The position numbers were made by a program, and so were the translations under genes. The notes beneath the pieces are model-generated. The model did no database searches, had not been told where the DNA came from, and worked only from the letters and a program-made list of their open reading frames with translations. Shown here in pieces: positions 46,013 through 56,022 of a DNA stretch of 64,000 nt. This stretch comes from JAEUUM01 sp038326165 (GTDB lineage Bacteria; Bacteroidota; Bacteroidia; Chitinophagales; Saprospiraceae), in the NCBI GenBank assembly GCA_038326165.1, contig JBBQJT010000002.1, forward strand, positions 62,001 through 126,000, written 5' to 3'. Position 1 is the stretch's first letter. Each line of letters starts with the position of its first letter.

Positions 46013-48211
46013 ATGAAAATTCATTCAGTGTTAGCCTTTGTTTTGATGATAATGCTATCAAGCACCCTATCCTTTTCACAAAATTCAGATATTTTTCTTA
46101 CTGACACTTTAGATCAAATCAACGTAATAGATTTCAATAATCTAGGAGGCATATCTCGGATGGCAGATATTCAATCCAATGTTATTTACGCTGGCAAAAA
46201 ATCTGAAGTAATCCGACTCGACAATGCTAACATGGATTTGAGTTCTAACAATGCCCGCCAAGTATTTGGGAAAGTTCCGGGCTTGAGTATTTGGGAAAAT
46301 GACGGTTCTGGGATACAGATTGGGGTTGCAACAAGAGGATTGAGTCCAAACAGGTCCTGGGAATTCAGCGTAAGGCAAAATGGCTATGACATTTCATCTG
46401 ATGTTTTCGGCTATCCAGAATCCTACTTTTCACCACCTATGGAAGCATTGGATCGGATTGAGATTATCCGTGGAGCTGCGTCATTACAATTTGGTCCTCA
46501 ATTTGGAGGTCTACTCAACTATCAAATCAAAAAAGGAGACCCAAATAAGCCTTTTACTTTTGAAGCACAACAAACACTTGGTTCGTATGGTTTGTGTAAT
46601 AGCTACTTCGCTATTGGTGGCACTATTAAAAGATTCAGCTATTACGGTTATATACACTACAGAGAGGCTGAAGGATGGCGCGACAATAGTAAATATAAAA
46701 TAGCGACTGGATATTTGTCTCTTAGCTACCTAATCAGCAAAAAAATTAAATTGAGTGCTGAATATACCAAGATGGATTACAGGAGCCAGCAAGCTGGTGG
46801 CTTAACTGACCTGCAATTTCAAAACAATCCTCAAACATCCAGTCGAAGTCGCAATTGGTTTGGCACACCTTGGAATGTAGCATCTCTAACAATTGATTAT
46901 TCAATTAGCAACACCTTAAGTTTAACAGTTAAATCATTCCTTACCATGGCTGAAAGAAACAGTGTTGGGTTTGTAAAACCAATAACCACGCTTGATTCGA
47001 TCAACAACCTTAACAATCAATATGCAGCCAGACAAGTTGATCGTGATGCGTACAATAATTTTGGAGCCGAGGCAAGGCTCAGCTGGAAATACAAAATAAA
47101 AGGGAGTGAAAACGTAATTGCGGGCGGGATTAGGGCATACAACGGACAAACTAAAAGAAATCAATTAGGAACTGGAACTACTGGCAACAATTTTGATTTG
47201 AATCTATCGTCAGGTGATTTTCTAAGATCCCTTAATTTTGACATCAAAAATTATGCTTTATTTGCTGAAAATATATTTGCCATAAATTCGAAATTCAAAT
47301 TAATACCTGGGGTTCGAATGGAGTACATCCAAAATTCAATAGATGGCTACATCAATACACTCCAAAATTCAGTTTATCCAGATCAAAGAACAAGAAAAAT
47401 TCTATTATATGGCATCGGAAGTGAATATCAATTGACAAGCAAAACACAATTTTACGCCAATTACTCACGCGCATTCCGTCCAGTTACTTTCTCTGAAATC
47501 ACTCCTTCAGCAACAACTGAAATCATCGATCCCAGTTTAGACGATGCAACTGGGTTCAATTTCGATTTTGGGTACCGTGGTGTCGTGAAAAACTTTTTGA
47601 ATTTCGATATAGGTGTATTTTATTTAGCCTACAACAATAGAATTGGGTCTATTACAAAGGATGGCAATTTATTTCGCACTAATATTGGAAATTCTGACAA
47701 TATGGGTATTGAGTCCTACATTGAATTCGACCCCACCAAATTGCTCAACACAAATCCTAAATACGGTAGCATCAGTTTCTTTGCCTCAAATTCATTCATT
47801 TCAGCAATATACTCAAAATGGAACAACCCTGCTTTAGTTGGAGATCCTGCCAAATCAATAGAAGGAAAACGCGTTGAAAATGCTCCTCAACAAATTCACC
47901 GTTATGGTATGACTTATGCAATCCAAAACTTTGCAGCTAGTTTCAACTACAGCTTAGTTGGTTCCGTTTATACAGATGCAAGCAATACAGAGCTTCCTAA
48001 TGCAAATTCCACAGTAGGAAAGCTTCCTGGGTATCAAGTTTTAGATATTTCTTTAAATTATCACTTTCTTGAATTCTACAATTTAAAAATAGGTGCGAAT
48101 AACCTATTGGATAAAAAATATGCAACAAGAAGATCGGGTGGTTACCCTGGCCCTGGAGTCTTACCCGGAAATGGTAGAACTTTTTTCTTTACCTTCGGTG
48201 TTAAGTTCTGA
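46013..48211 (+). CDS. TonB-dependent outer-membrane receptor
   Basis: A 732-residue receptor. The signal peptide (MKIHSVLAFVLMIMLSSTLSFSQ) is followed by a possible TonB box (DQINVID), the plug domain (VFGKVPGLSIWENDGSG, ATRGLSPNRSWEFSVRQNG, DRIEIIRGAASLQFG) and a barrel that ends in a C-terminal Phe (FFFTFGVKF). No carboxypeptidase-like N-terminal domain and no SusD partner are present, so it resembles siderophore or ferric citrate (FecA-like) receptors more than SusC. The ligand is not readable. No regulator or transporter genes lie next to it. Confidence 0.93.
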   Translation: MKIHSVLAFVLMIMLSSTLSFSQNSDIFLTDTLDQINVIDFNNLGGISRMADIQSNVIYAGKKSEVIRLDNANMDLSSNNARQVFGKVPGLSIWENDGSGIQIGVATRGLSPNRSWEFSVRQNGYDISSDVFGYPESYFSPPMEALDRIEIIRGAASLQFGPQFGGLLNYQIKKGDPNKPFTFEAQQTLGSYGLCNSYFAIGGTIKRFSYYGYIHYREAEGWRDNSKYKIATGYLSLSYLISKKIKLSAEYTKMDYRSQQAGGLTDLQFQNNPQTSSRSRNWFGTPWNVASLTIDYSISNTLSLTVKSFLTMAERNSVGFVKPITTLDSINNLNNQYAARQVDRDAYNNFGAEARLSWKYKIKGSENVIAGGIRAYNGQTKRNQLGTGTTGNNFDLNLSSGDFLRSLNFDIKNYALFAENIFAINSKFKLIPGVRMEYIQNSIDGYINTLQNSVYPDQRTRKILLYGIGSEYQLTSKTQFYANYSRAFRPVTFSEITPSATTEIIDPSLDDATGFNFDFGYRGVVKNFLNFDIGVFYLAYNNRIGSITKDGNLFRTNIGNSDNMGIESYIEFDPTKLLNTNPKYGSISFFASNSFISAIYSKWNNPALVGDPAKSIEGKRVENAPQQIHRYGMTYAIQNFAASFNYSLVGSVYTDASNTELPNANSTVGKLPGYQVLDISLNYHFLEFYNLKIGANNLLDKKYATRRSGGYPGPGVLPGNGRTFFFTFGVKF

Positions 48212-48259
48212 TTGTCATCTTAATACTAGATCAAAAAACATAAATTTACAATTAAAATT

Positions 48260-49534
48260 ATGAATTATATTTCTGCAGAGGAAGCAGTATCAATAATCAA
48301 TTCCAATGAAAGGGTATTCATTCATGGAGCAGCTGCTACACCCCAAAGATTGGTAGACGCTTTAACGGCTCGTCACACAGAATTACGGAATGTAGAAATA
48401 ACGCATTTGCACACTGAAGGAAGTGCCCCTTATGCTGATTCAATATATTCTGATTCATTTTACGTAAACACTTTCTTTGTAGGAAAAAATATCAGGCAGA
48501 ATATCAACGAAATGAATGTGCAATACATTCCAATGTTTCTGAGTGAAATTCCAAATTTCATGAAAAGCAAAAAATTTCCGATTGATACATCAATTGTCCA
48601 AGTTAGTCCACCGGACGTACATGGATTCTGTTCGTTAGGGGTGTCAGTTGATATTGCCAAAACAGCTTGTGATGTATCAAAAAAGATCATTGCAATGGTA
48701 AATCCTAATATGCCAAGAACGCTGGGAGATGGATTTATTCATTGTTCAAAGCTTACCGCAGCTGTTTATTCGGAGGATCCAATATTTGAATCAAGTATTG
48801 ATCCAGTGAGCATCACTGAAGATTCAGTAGGTAGGAATGTGGCAGAATTAGTAGATGATGGAGCGTGCCTCCAAATGGGGATAGGAGCAATTCCTAATGC
48901 CGTTTTGCAATATCTCACTGATCGCAAAAATTTAGGAATTCATTCTGAAATGTTTTCAGATGGAATTCTTCCTTTAATAGAAGCAGGAATAATCAACGGT
49001 TCCCTTAAAACAAAGTACCCCAATAAAATAGTCAGTTCTTTCGCAATTGGGAGCAGAAAATTGTATGATTTCATGAATGATAATCCCCAGTTGGTTATGT
49101 TGAACATTTCATATGTCAATGATGCTTCTGTCATTTGCAAAAATTCAAAAGTTACAGCAATTAACAGTGCTATTGAAATTGATTTGACTGGTCAGATATG
49201 TTCTGACTCGATCGGAAGTGAAATTTATAGTGGTGTTGGTGGTCAGATGGACTTCATGCGTGGAGCTGCAATGAGTGAATACGGGAAACCCATAATTGCA
49301 ATGGCATCTACAACCAGCAAAGGGGAATCTAAAATTGTACCAATCTTAAAACCTGGTGCTGGAGTAGTAACTACCAGAGCGCACGTGCAATACATCGTAA
49401 CAGAGTTTGGAACAGTTGATCTTTACGGCAAGAATATCCTTCAACGGGCAAAGGCACTTATTAGTATTGCTCATCCTGATCACAGAGAGAAACTAGATAA
49501 AGAAGCATACGAATTATTTTATAAAAAACACTAA
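48260..49534 (+). CDS. Acetyl-CoA hydrolase/transferase family CoA-transferase
   Basis: A 424-residue class I CoA-transferase of the Cat/4-hydroxybutyrate CoA-transferase kind. LQMGIGAIPNAV and the catalytic Glu in GIHSEMFSDGI (about residue 229) lead to the second half with GVGGQMDFMRGA and a final FGTVDLYGKN block, as in this family. It moves CoA between acetyl-CoA and another acid, such as 4-hydroxybutyrate, propionate or succinate; the acceptor is uncertain. It ends overlapping by 4 bp the convergent ABC ATPase gene. Confidence 0.9.
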   Translation: MNYISAEEAVSIINSNERVFIHGAAATPQRLVDALTARHTELRNVEITHLHTEGSAPYADSIYSDSFYVNTFFVGKNIRQNINEMNVQYIPMFLSEIPNFMKSKKFPIDTSIVQVSPPDVHGFCSLGVSVDIAKTACDVSKKIIAMVNPNMPRTLGDGFIHCSKLTAAVYSEDPIFESSIDPVSITEDSVGRNVAELVDDGACLQMGIGAIPNAVLQYLTDRKNLGIHSEMFSDGILPLIEAGIINGSLKTKYPNKIVSSFAIGSRKLYDFMNDNPQLVMLNISYVNDASVICKNSKVTAINSAIEIDLTGQICSDSIGSEIYSGVGGQMDFMRGAAMSEYGKPIIAMASTTSKGESKIVPILKPGAGVVTTRAHVQYIVTEFGTVDLYGKNILQRAKALISIAHPDHREKLDKEAYELFYKKH

Positions 49535-50214
49535 ACACTTATTATCCTTCCATCTTCCATTTCGATTATTCGATGTGTCCTATTGGCGAATTCATTATCA
49601 TGCGTTACAATTAACAATGATTGGTTATAAACTTCCGCTAATTCCTTGAATATATCAAATACAATTTCACCATTTTTCTTATCCAGATTGCCAGTCGGCT
49701 CATCGCCCATTATGATGAGTGGATCATTGATCAAGGCACGGGCTATTGCCACTCTTTGCTTTTGGCCACCTGAAAGTTGGTTTGCTTTTTTATTGCTTTC
49801 ATTTTCTATTCCCAAGACTTTTAATTTCTCATAGGCCCTGTGTTCAACTTCTTGTTTAGAGTACTTAGAGAGTTTTAACCCTGGAAGCATAACATTTTTA
49901 AGGACTGTAAATTCATTTAATAAGTAATGAAATTGAAAAACAAATCCTATTTTTTCATTTCGGATTAATGCCAAATCAGCTTCCTTTTTGTCTTCTAAAC
50001 TTACTTGGTCAATGAACAACTCACCTTCAAAATCAGTATCCATTGTGGAAAGAATGTACAACAATGTAGATTTTCCACAACCTGACTTACCAATAACTGA
50101 AACAAAATCTCCCTTAGATATTGAAAAGCTTATGTCATCTAAAACCTTGACTTTAACAGGGTCATGAAAATATTTGCTGATGTTCTTAGCTTCTAAAATG
50201 ACATTATTGTTCAT
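49531..50214 (-). CDS. LolD/MacB-type ABC transporter ATP-binding protein
   Basis: A 227-residue ATPase with Walker A GKSGCGKST at residues 42-50, FVFQFHYLLNEFTVLKNVMLPG (the family's Q-loop region), signature QLSGGQKQRVAIARAL and Walker B IIMGDEPTGNLD. The short LolD/MacB-type form pairs with a separate FtsX-like permease, here the next gene upstream (1 bp apart). With the HlyD-type protein it forms a three-gene export system. Confidence 0.94.
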   Translation of the reverse strand: MNNNVILEAKNISKYFHDPVKVKVLDDISFSISKGDFVSVIGKSGCGKSTLLYILSTMDTDFEGELFIDQVSLEDKKEADLALIRNEKIGFVFQFHYLLNEFTVLKNVMLPGLKLSKYSKQEVEHRAYEKLKVLGIENESNKKANQLSGGQKQRVAIARALINDPLIIMGDEPTGNLDKKNGEIVFDIFKELAEVYNQSLLIVTHDNEFANRTHRIIEMEDGRIISV

Positions 50215-50215
50215 A

Positions 50216-51475
50216 CTACTTCCCTCTTATTATGATCACAGGATCTATTTTACTTGCCTTTCGAGAAGGGAAATATCCAGCCAAATAAGTAGTAACAATT
50301 GAAAACACACCTCCAATCAGATAAAAATTAGGATTGTAGTTGATGGGATAGGTGGTAACAGTAGGCAAAGAAGCTGTATTGAAAGGTATTTGATCAATCA
50401 ATAAAGATAAGCCAAATCCGAAAAGCAAACCCAATATACCACCAAAAATACCTATACTCAAAGCAATGGTGATGAATATTTTATTTACATCTTTCCCAGA
50501 GAATCCAGTAGCTTTTAAAATGGCAATAGAATCCATTTTTTCATAAATCATCATATTCAGAATATTGTAAATCCCAAATCCGGCTACGATTAATAAGGTC
50601 ACTCCTACTGCATATGATATCAAGGTTCTGACAAAGCTTCCTGTTTCAAATTGTGAATTTGCAGTTTGGATATCTACAGCCTCTAATTGAAATGTATTGG
50701 CATATTCCTTTGCCACAGCAGGTGCAATTAGAATATCTTTCAACTTCACTTGGATATCCGTAATGTAATTTGCTGATGCACCCAAAAGCTTTTGAGTGGT
50801 TATGATTGATGCATAACTTTGAACTTTATCCAAGTCTTGCAATCCAGACTGGAACAAACCCACTACCTTCAATTGCGCCAGCTCGCCTTTGGTTGTAGTT
50901 ACTTGAATTACATCTCCTATTTTAGCCAATATCTTATCAGCAACACCGACACCTAGTATTATACTATTGGGCGTATTTTTCAAGTCATAGTAATTTCCTT
51001 GAGTAACATAATCACTGAATTTAAATAGTCGGTTCTCTGATTCAACTTCAATACCATTAATGACTCCAGTCAAATCAATAGCACCAACGTTGTAGAAAAC
51101 TTGCGCATTTATTTTGGGTGCAAAACCTAAAACCCGATCGTCATGTCGGAGTGCGTCCATAATAGCATCACTATTGTATATCTCCAAACGATCATTCTTT
51201 GGCTTGATAGAGTTGATAAAATTATGAGCAGTTTTAAATTCGTCTGAAAGTTCAATAGCTTGTTGTTTGGAAGCCTGAATTTCATTGTAAAGTCTTACAT
51301 GTGGTGTCCTATTGAGAATCAAGCCATCAAGCAAGTCATTCAATCCCGACATAAATCCCAACAATCCAATAAACATTGTTATGCTGAATGTAACACCAAT
51401 TGCAGCAATCAGTGTTTGCTTCCACCTCGCCAACAGAAGTGACTTTGATATGCTGAATAAGAGATTAATTTGCAT
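50216..51475 (-). CDS. FtsX/MacB-type ABC transporter permease
   Basis: About 419 residues from the ATG at 51475 (MQINLLFSISKSLLLARWKQ); an upstream in-frame start at 51526 adds 17 residues and is less likely. One N-terminal membrane helix, a periplasmic domain of about 230 residues, and three C-terminal membrane helices (YAVGVTLLIVAGFGIYNILN, then GIFGGILGLLFGFGLSLL) give the LolC/MacB topology. The FtsX block YEKMDSIAILKATGFSGKDV is intact. The start overlaps the upstream HlyD-type gene by 11 bp. Lipoprotein release is less likely than export given the HlyD partner. Confidence 0.9.
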   Translation of the reverse strand: MQINLLFSISKSLLLARWKQTLIAAIGVTFSITMFIGLLGFMSGLNDLLDGLILNRTPHVRLYNEIQASKQQAIELSDEFKTAHNFINSIKPKNDRLEIYNSDAIMDALRHDDRVLGFAPKINAQVFYNVGAIDLTGVINGIEVESENRLFKFSDYVTQGNYYDLKNTPNSIILGVGVADKILAKIGDVIQVTTTKGELAQLKVVGLFQSGLQDLDKVQSYASIITTQKLLGASANYITDIQVKLKDILIAPAVAKEYANTFQLEAVDIQTANSQFETGSFVRTLISYAVGVTLLIVAGFGIYNILNMMIYEKMDSIAILKATGFSGKDVNKIFITIALSIGIFGGILGLLFGFGLSLLIDQIPFNTASLPTVTTYPINYNPNFYLIGGVFSIVTTYLAGYFPSRKASKIDPVIIIRGK

Positions 51476-52550
51476 TGCTTGGTTTTTGTAACTCATCATT
51501 GGCTGAAATACCAGACAGAATCTCAATTTTTTGAAAGTCCTTTAACCCAGTAACCACTTTAATCAACTCTCCCTTTTTATTAACCACATTTGAATCATTC
51601 AGCAAGAAATTTCTAGGAATAAGCATTGCCTTATCCTTTGATTGTAATAAAATATTCGCTTCGAAACTGATATTGGGATATAGCACTTCAGGAGCAGAAA
51701 CAAATCTCCCCTCTACTTTAAATGTTTTGGTTCTCAAATTCATAAAAGGATTTATTTTTACTATTTCAGCCTCAAAAACTTTTCCTTTGTAGCTATCCAA
51801 ATTCAAATACACTTTCATCCCCTTTCGGATTTTCAGAATATCATATTCATCAACTTCCATTTCTAATTCAAAATCAGTTATTCCACCAATCACACCTATT
51901 GCTGTTTGCGGATTCACTGTTTCACCTTTGGATTTGGTAAAGGCGTAAACAATTCCATCAACTTCACTTCTAATCTTAAAATCGTTTTCCAATGAATTGG
52001 TTAACTGTAAACTCTTCTTGGCTTGAGCAGCTGTAAAATTGACTTGGCGCTTTAAATCCTTATAACGAATAATTGAGGATAGGTAAGCATTCTTAGTATT
52101 TTGAAATGCAATTTCTCGCTGTTCAAATTCAACTTTTGAGCCTATTTTTTGATCCCATAAATTCTTCTGTCTGACATTTAATACAGAATCATTCAACATT
52201 TTATTCTTGGTCAACTGGATATTTGATAGAGCTTCATTCAATTTGCCTTGATTTGCATTAACATCTGTAAATTGCTGATTCAATATGGCATTATCCCTAT
52301 TTAATTTTTGAATCTGGTTTGAAATAATCAATAGTAACTGACCTTTTTTGACTGTATCACCTTCGGCAACCAAAACCTGACTAACTATTCCTGATACTGG
52401 CGAATAGACATCATATTGATTTTGAGCCTTTACCACCCCAGATGCATAAACTGATTCTGAAATTGCCTGAACAATTGGCTTTATGGTTTCAACTTTACCT
52501 TTACAAGAACAAAGCATCAATAAAGGAATGCAATATTTTATATAATTCAT
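51465..52550 (-). CDS. HlyD/MacA-type periplasmic adaptor lipoprotein
   Basis: A 361-residue membrane fusion protein. A lipoprotein signal (MNYIKYCIPLLMLCSC) anchors it. Then come a lipoyl half-motif (SPVSGIVSQVLVAEGDTVKKGQLL), an alpha-helical hairpin (about residues 80-185), the second lipoyl half (SEVDGIVYAFTKSKGETV) and a beta-barrel domain. It bridges an inner-membrane transporter to an outer-membrane channel. It is the first gene of the operon with the MacB-like permease and ATPase; no TolC gene is here. Confidence 0.92.
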   Translation of the reverse strand: MNYIKYCIPLLMLCSCKGKVETIKPIVQAISESVYASGVVKAQNQYDVYSPVSGIVSQVLVAEGDTVKKGQLLLIISNQIQKLNRDNAILNQQFTDVNANQGKLNEALSNIQLTKNKMLNDSVLNVRQKNLWDQKIGSKVEFEQREIAFQNTKNAYLSSIIRYKDLKRQVNFTAAQAKKSLQLTNSLENDFKIRSEVDGIVYAFTKSKGETVNPQTAIGVIGGITDFELEMEVDEYDILKIRKGMKVYLNLDSYKGKVFEAEIVKINPFMNLRTKTFKVEGRFVSAPEVLYPNISFEANILLQSKDKAMLIPRNFLLNDSNVVNKKGELIKVVTGLKDFQKIEILSGISANDELQKPSNAN

Positions 52551-52704
52551 AATTTCAAAATTAATTATAATATATAGACAACAGGAATAAATATTTTACA
52601 GTGTACTATTTAAAGTTCATCCCAAGATAGTAATTCCTTAACTGGAAATCACAAATACTCAACCTGGGATTCAAAAATTATTTGAGTCAAATATTTTAAC
52701 AAGC

Positions 52705-53625
52705 TTATTGTTTTTGCATATAGTCATTCAAAACCTTTAGAACCAAAGGAGACTTTATCAATCTAAAATGACCATTATTGTGTGTTACATATAATTTTGA
52801 AGTTGGCCAACTTTTAACTACCTGCTCTGCTACTGAAATAGGAACCAGATTATCGTCCTGATCATGAAATAAGAGACCATTGACAGAATTAACATCTTTC
52901 ATGAAATATTCAACACTCATCTGATCAGTTGTAAATCCACTTAAGTTAAAAATCATTTCGTCCAATTGTCTATAAACATTGTCATTCAGTTCCAGCAATT
53001 TGACAAAATTACCAAGTGCCAAGCGCGTGCTGGCTGGCTGTGCGAACATGACAATTGTTTTTAGTCCTGGCAAGCTCTTGTTTGCAAATGCGTAGCTAAT
53101 TGCCAAGCCACCAAAAGAATGTGTCAAAACCAGATCGAACTCACCAAACTCTTTCCAAGCTGCTAGTATACAATCAGAGTATTCGACTACATTGGTTTTT
53201 TGACCTGAGGAAAGACCGTGTGCTGGAGCATCCAATCCAATCACAGTGTACCCATACTTTCTAAGTTCTGGCACCAAGGAACGCATTGCGGTAGATCTCG
53301 ATTCCCATCCATGCAGTAAAAGGGCTTTTTTACTTCCACCCTCCCATTTGAATGTTGCAACTTGTTTATCACCAAGTGCAATAAACTGAAGCTTGGCTTC
53401 TTCCAGCAGCTGATCAGAGATCTTGTGCTGAGGCCTATTTCGTGGCTTAACAAAGGCCTGTAGAACCAATTTGGCAGTCAGCCTTGATGAAATTTTTGAC
53501 AATAATTTCATTCCTATTATAATCCACTTTAGACCTGGTGGTTTTCCCAAGTGTACTTTTGACTCTTTGGTATTGGTGATACCATCCAAATAATAAATCC
53601 TCTCAGACAAATGTGGTTCAGACAT
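52705..53625 (-). CDS. Alpha/beta hydrolase
   Basis: A 306-residue hydrolase. The oxyanion strand is LLLHGWESRS at residues 102-111, the nucleophile Ser170 is in LTHSFGGLA (Thr replaces the usual first Gly of GxSxG), the acid is in FHDQDDNLVP and the His in HNNGHFRLI. An N-terminal extension of about 85 residues precedes the core. The substrate is not readable. It stands alone, in a divergent position to folK. Confidence 0.85.
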   Translation of the reverse strand: MSEPHLSERIYYLDGITNTKESKVHLGKPPGLKWIIIGMKLLSKISSRLTAKLVLQAFVKPRNRPQHKISDQLLEEAKLQFIALGDKQVATFKWEGGSKKALLLHGWESRSTAMRSLVPELRKYGYTVIGLDAPAHGLSSGQKTNVVEYSDCILAAWKEFGEFDLVLTHSFGGLAISYAFANKSLPGLKTIVMFAQPASTRLALGNFVKLLELNDNVYRQLDEMIFNLSGFTTDQMSVEYFMKDVNSVNGLLFHDQDDNLVPISVAEQVVKSWPTSKLYVTHNNGHFRLIKSPLVLKVLNDYMQKQ

Positions 53626-53694
53626 GATGCAAAGATAATCTTAAGTTTATTGGCAATTAGACTTGATTATGACATTGATATGTAAAGAGTTGCT

Positions 53695-53702
53695 TAATTT
53701 TG
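53695..53702 (+). promoter_or_regulatory. Promoter at the folK start
   Basis: TAATTTTG matches TAnnTTTG exactly, with TTG at 53675-53677 (17 bp upstream) as -33. It ends 4 bp before the folK ATG, so the mRNA would be almost leaderless. Confidence 0.5.
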
Positions 53703-53706
53703 GGGC

Positions 53707-54204
53707 ATGGGAGAACTAAATACTGTTTACCTATTGCTGGGAAGCAATATGGGCGACAGACTTAATTACTTGTCGCAAGCCAGAGATGTGATAAAATCAA
53801 GCCTTGGTAATATTGTTTCTGAATCATCTATTTATGAAACTGAGCCTTGGCACACCAAAGATCAAGATACCTATTTGAATCAAGCCATAGAAGTTTTATC
53901 TGAACTAACAGCCACAAAATTTCATGAACTTTGCTTATCCATTGAAAAGCAGTTGGGAAGAACTGATCGCACACAGTGGGAGGAGCGTGAAATAGACATC
54001 GACATAATATTTTTTGGAGAGGAAGTTATCCAATCCGCATCATTAACTGTCCCTCATCCACGTATGCAGGAACGAAATTTTGTAATTTTGCCCTTGATGG
54101 AAATTGCTCCAGAATTTATGCACCCAATCTTGAAAAAGACTATAGAGGAGCTATATGAAGAAAGTAATGATGAAGCAGAAGTTTATTTATTTGAGGCTGA
54201 ATGA
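53707..54204 (+). CDS. folK: 2-amino-4-hydroxy-6-hydroxymethyldihydropteridine diphosphokinase
   Basis: A 165-residue HPPK that transfers diphosphate to 6-hydroxymethyl-dihydropterin, the substrate of FolP. Visible are YLLLGSNMGDRLNYL near the start, YETEPW, LNQAIEV and the metal-binding EREIDIDIIFFG, followed by VPHPRMQERNFVILPL. It overlaps the kinase gene downstream by 4 bp. The start is the only ATG close to the promoter. Confidence 0.96.
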   Translation: MGELNTVYLLLGSNMGDRLNYLSQARDVIKSSLGNIVSESSIYETEPWHTKDQDTYLNQAIEVLSELTATKFHELCLSIEKQLGRTDRTQWEEREIDIDIIFFGEEVIQSASLTVPHPRMQERNFVILPLMEIAPEFMHPILKKTIEELYEESNDEAEVYLFEAE

Positions 54205-54854
54205 AATCAACAATACCATATAGATATTTGGCTTTAGAAGGCAATATTGGTGCAGGAAAGACTAGCCTAGCTGAAATATTGAAGGAACATTATAATTGTC
54301 GACTCATTTTGGAGCAGTTTACTGACAATCCATTTCTTCCTTTCTTTTACCAAGAGCCAGAGCGCTATGCCTTTCCGTTGGAATTGTTTTTTATGACTGA
54401 ACGGTACAAACAACTTACTACTACATTACCTCAGCATGAGTTATTCGCAGAACTTGCAATTGCTGATTACTCATTTATTAAGACTTTACTTTTTGCCAGG
54501 AATAATCTGCAGGACGAAGAATTCAGAATGTTCCAAAAGATGTTTCACACCCTGAACGCAGCATTGCCTAAGCCAGATATCATTTTCTATCTACACCGAA
54601 ATGTTCCAAATTTGAAACAGCAGATAGACAAACGTGGCAGAGAATATGAGATGCAAATAGAACCTTCCTACCTACAAGCAATTCAAAACGCTTATTTTGA
54701 ATATTTTAGAATTGAAACTTCAATACCCATTGTCATCATCGATGTTGAAAATATCAACTTCAAAGACAACAAAGCAGCTTTGGAGGATATCATGAATTGT
54801 TTGGAACGCAAATACTTGCCTGGTGTACACCAAGTAATATTATCGCGAAATTGA
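54201..54854 (+). CDS. Deoxynucleoside kinase family protein
   Basis: A 217-residue P-loop kinase: Walker A GNIGAGKTS at residues 14-22, LEQFTDNPFLPFFY with the substrate-binding Glu, the LAIADYSFIKTLLFA region (in place of the usual ERS/DRS) and a lid region KRGREYEMQI. It phosphorylates deoxynucleosides in salvage; specificity is not clear. It overlaps folK by 4 bp and converges with the DUF819 gene 13 bp away. The folK-deoxynucleoside kinase pair recurs in Bacteroidota. Confidence 0.88.
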   Translation: MKSTIPYRYLALEGNIGAGKTSLAEILKEHYNCRLILEQFTDNPFLPFFYQEPERYAFPLELFFMTERYKQLTTTLPQHELFAELAIADYSFIKTLLFARNNLQDEEFRMFQKMFHTLNAALPKPDIIFYLHRNVPNLKQQIDKRGREYEMQIEPSYLQAIQNAYFEYFRIETSIPIVIIDVENINFKDNKAALEDIMNCLERKYLPGVHQVILSRN

Positions 54855-54867
54855 CCTCAACAAACAC

Positions 54868-55995
54868 TTATTTCATAAAATAAGTTAATAAGTATGCAGT
54901 TGCCAATCCCACATAATTGGCGAGGGCAATGCCTATCAAGCTCATTATCATTCCTGGTAACATTAAACTTTTCTCATTGAGGGATTTTACAATTTGACCT
55001 ATGAATGCAGGTCCAAAAATTGTAGCTGTTGAGGAAAGGATAACATACTCACCTGGAATTTTAAGCCACCAGCTCATTGACAATTGAATTATAAGTATCA
55101 AAATGAGCATTACGCTTGTAAAAACTAAAATGTCCATACTACCGCTCAGAATTTCCCTAAAATCTGCTAGAAGTCCAATTCCTAAACTAAATACCAGTAG
55201 CAAATAGTGACCTAGGCTTTCTGCTGCTTTCAGCCCTGAGAAAAACTTTACTTTTGAAAGCAATAAACTCAAGCTCGTAATTGATATGATAATAAACGTA
55301 GGGGCCTTGATATTTCCCCAGATGACAAAAGCCAAACCAAGCGTAAACAGCAAGACAAGAATAGACGCACCAAGAGCTTTTATAAAGTCATAAAATCCAG
55401 GTTGAGAAATTTTAGTATTCAATATTGCATCGTCATCAATAGAAGACTCGATCTTCAATCTTGGCAGGAAATAGGAATAACATTTCTTGCCAATAGAAAG
55501 CAAAAACAAAAGGTACAGTCCAGCAGCAACAATCTCAGCAGCATTTAAAAGCAAAAAGATTTTTTCATTGGCATTCAGTGCGATCCCTACAGATTGCATA
55601 TTGGCGGTACCACCCACATATATACCCATAAGCATTCCTGTCATGGTTGGCACATCTTTGAACTCACGAAAAATGAATGCCGTCAACAAGCCACCCAATA
55701 TAGCTGCAACAATCGCTATAAAAAGTGATTTGTTCGCAAGTTTGCTCAACTTAGACCAATTGGATAGTTGAACACCAAATAGCAATAAGGGAATTGCAAT
55801 GATGACTGAAGACTCGTAAGTCTTGGTAATAACATTTGTATCAAGGCTTACTAGTCGCAAATTTGCAATGAGTATTCCAACGGCGTAACATATAAATACA
55901 GGACTTAAATGTCTAAATATCTTGAAATTATTACAAAGCCAATGCGTTAATAATGGAAAAGTGACACAAAAAACAAGCTCTAGAGCACCATTCAT
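54868..55995 (-). CDS. DUF819 family membrane protein
   Basis: A 375-residue polytopic membrane protein with about ten hydrophobic segments, carrying DUF819-type blocks: CYAVGILIANLRL, SSVIIAIPLLLFG, MGIYVGGTANMQSVG, and STATIFGPAFIGQIVKSL. The family function is unknown; it is thought to be a transporter of the cation/carboxylate kind. It lies 51 bp after sppA on the same strand. A hairpin (55996-56022) ends exactly at its ATG and may affect its translation. Confidence 0.83.
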   Translation of the reverse strand: MNGALELVFCVTFPLLTHWLCNNFKIFRHLSPVFICYAVGILIANLRLVSLDTNVITKTYESSVIIAIPLLLFGVQLSNWSKLSKLANKSLFIAIVAAILGGLLTAFIFREFKDVPTMTGMLMGIYVGGTANMQSVGIALNANEKIFLLLNAAEIVAAGLYLLFLLSIGKKCYSYFLPRLKIESSIDDDAILNTKISQPGFYDFIKALGASILVLLFTLGLAFVIWGNIKAPTFIIISITSLSLLLSKVKFFSGLKAAESLGHYLLLVFSLGIGLLADFREILSGSMDILVFTSVMLILILIIQLSMSWWLKIPGEYVILSSTATIFGPAFIGQIVKSLNEKSLMLPGMIMSLIGIALANYVGLATAYLLTYFMK

Positions 55996-56022
55996 TCTAT
56001 CTTAATTTGATGCCAAGATAGA
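55996..56022 (-). promoter_or_regulatory. Hairpin directly in front of the DUF819 start codon
   Basis: TCTATCTT (55996-56003) and AAGATAGA (56015-56022) form a perfect 8-bp stem around an 11-base loop, ending at the base before the ATG. In mRNA it would cover the ribosome-binding region. Confidence 0.4.

Noticed and set aside
54874..54900. AT-rich hairpin between the deoxynucleoside kinase and DUF819 genes
   Set aside because: It lies within the DUF819 coding end and is made almost only of A-T pairs, so it is too weak to call a terminator.
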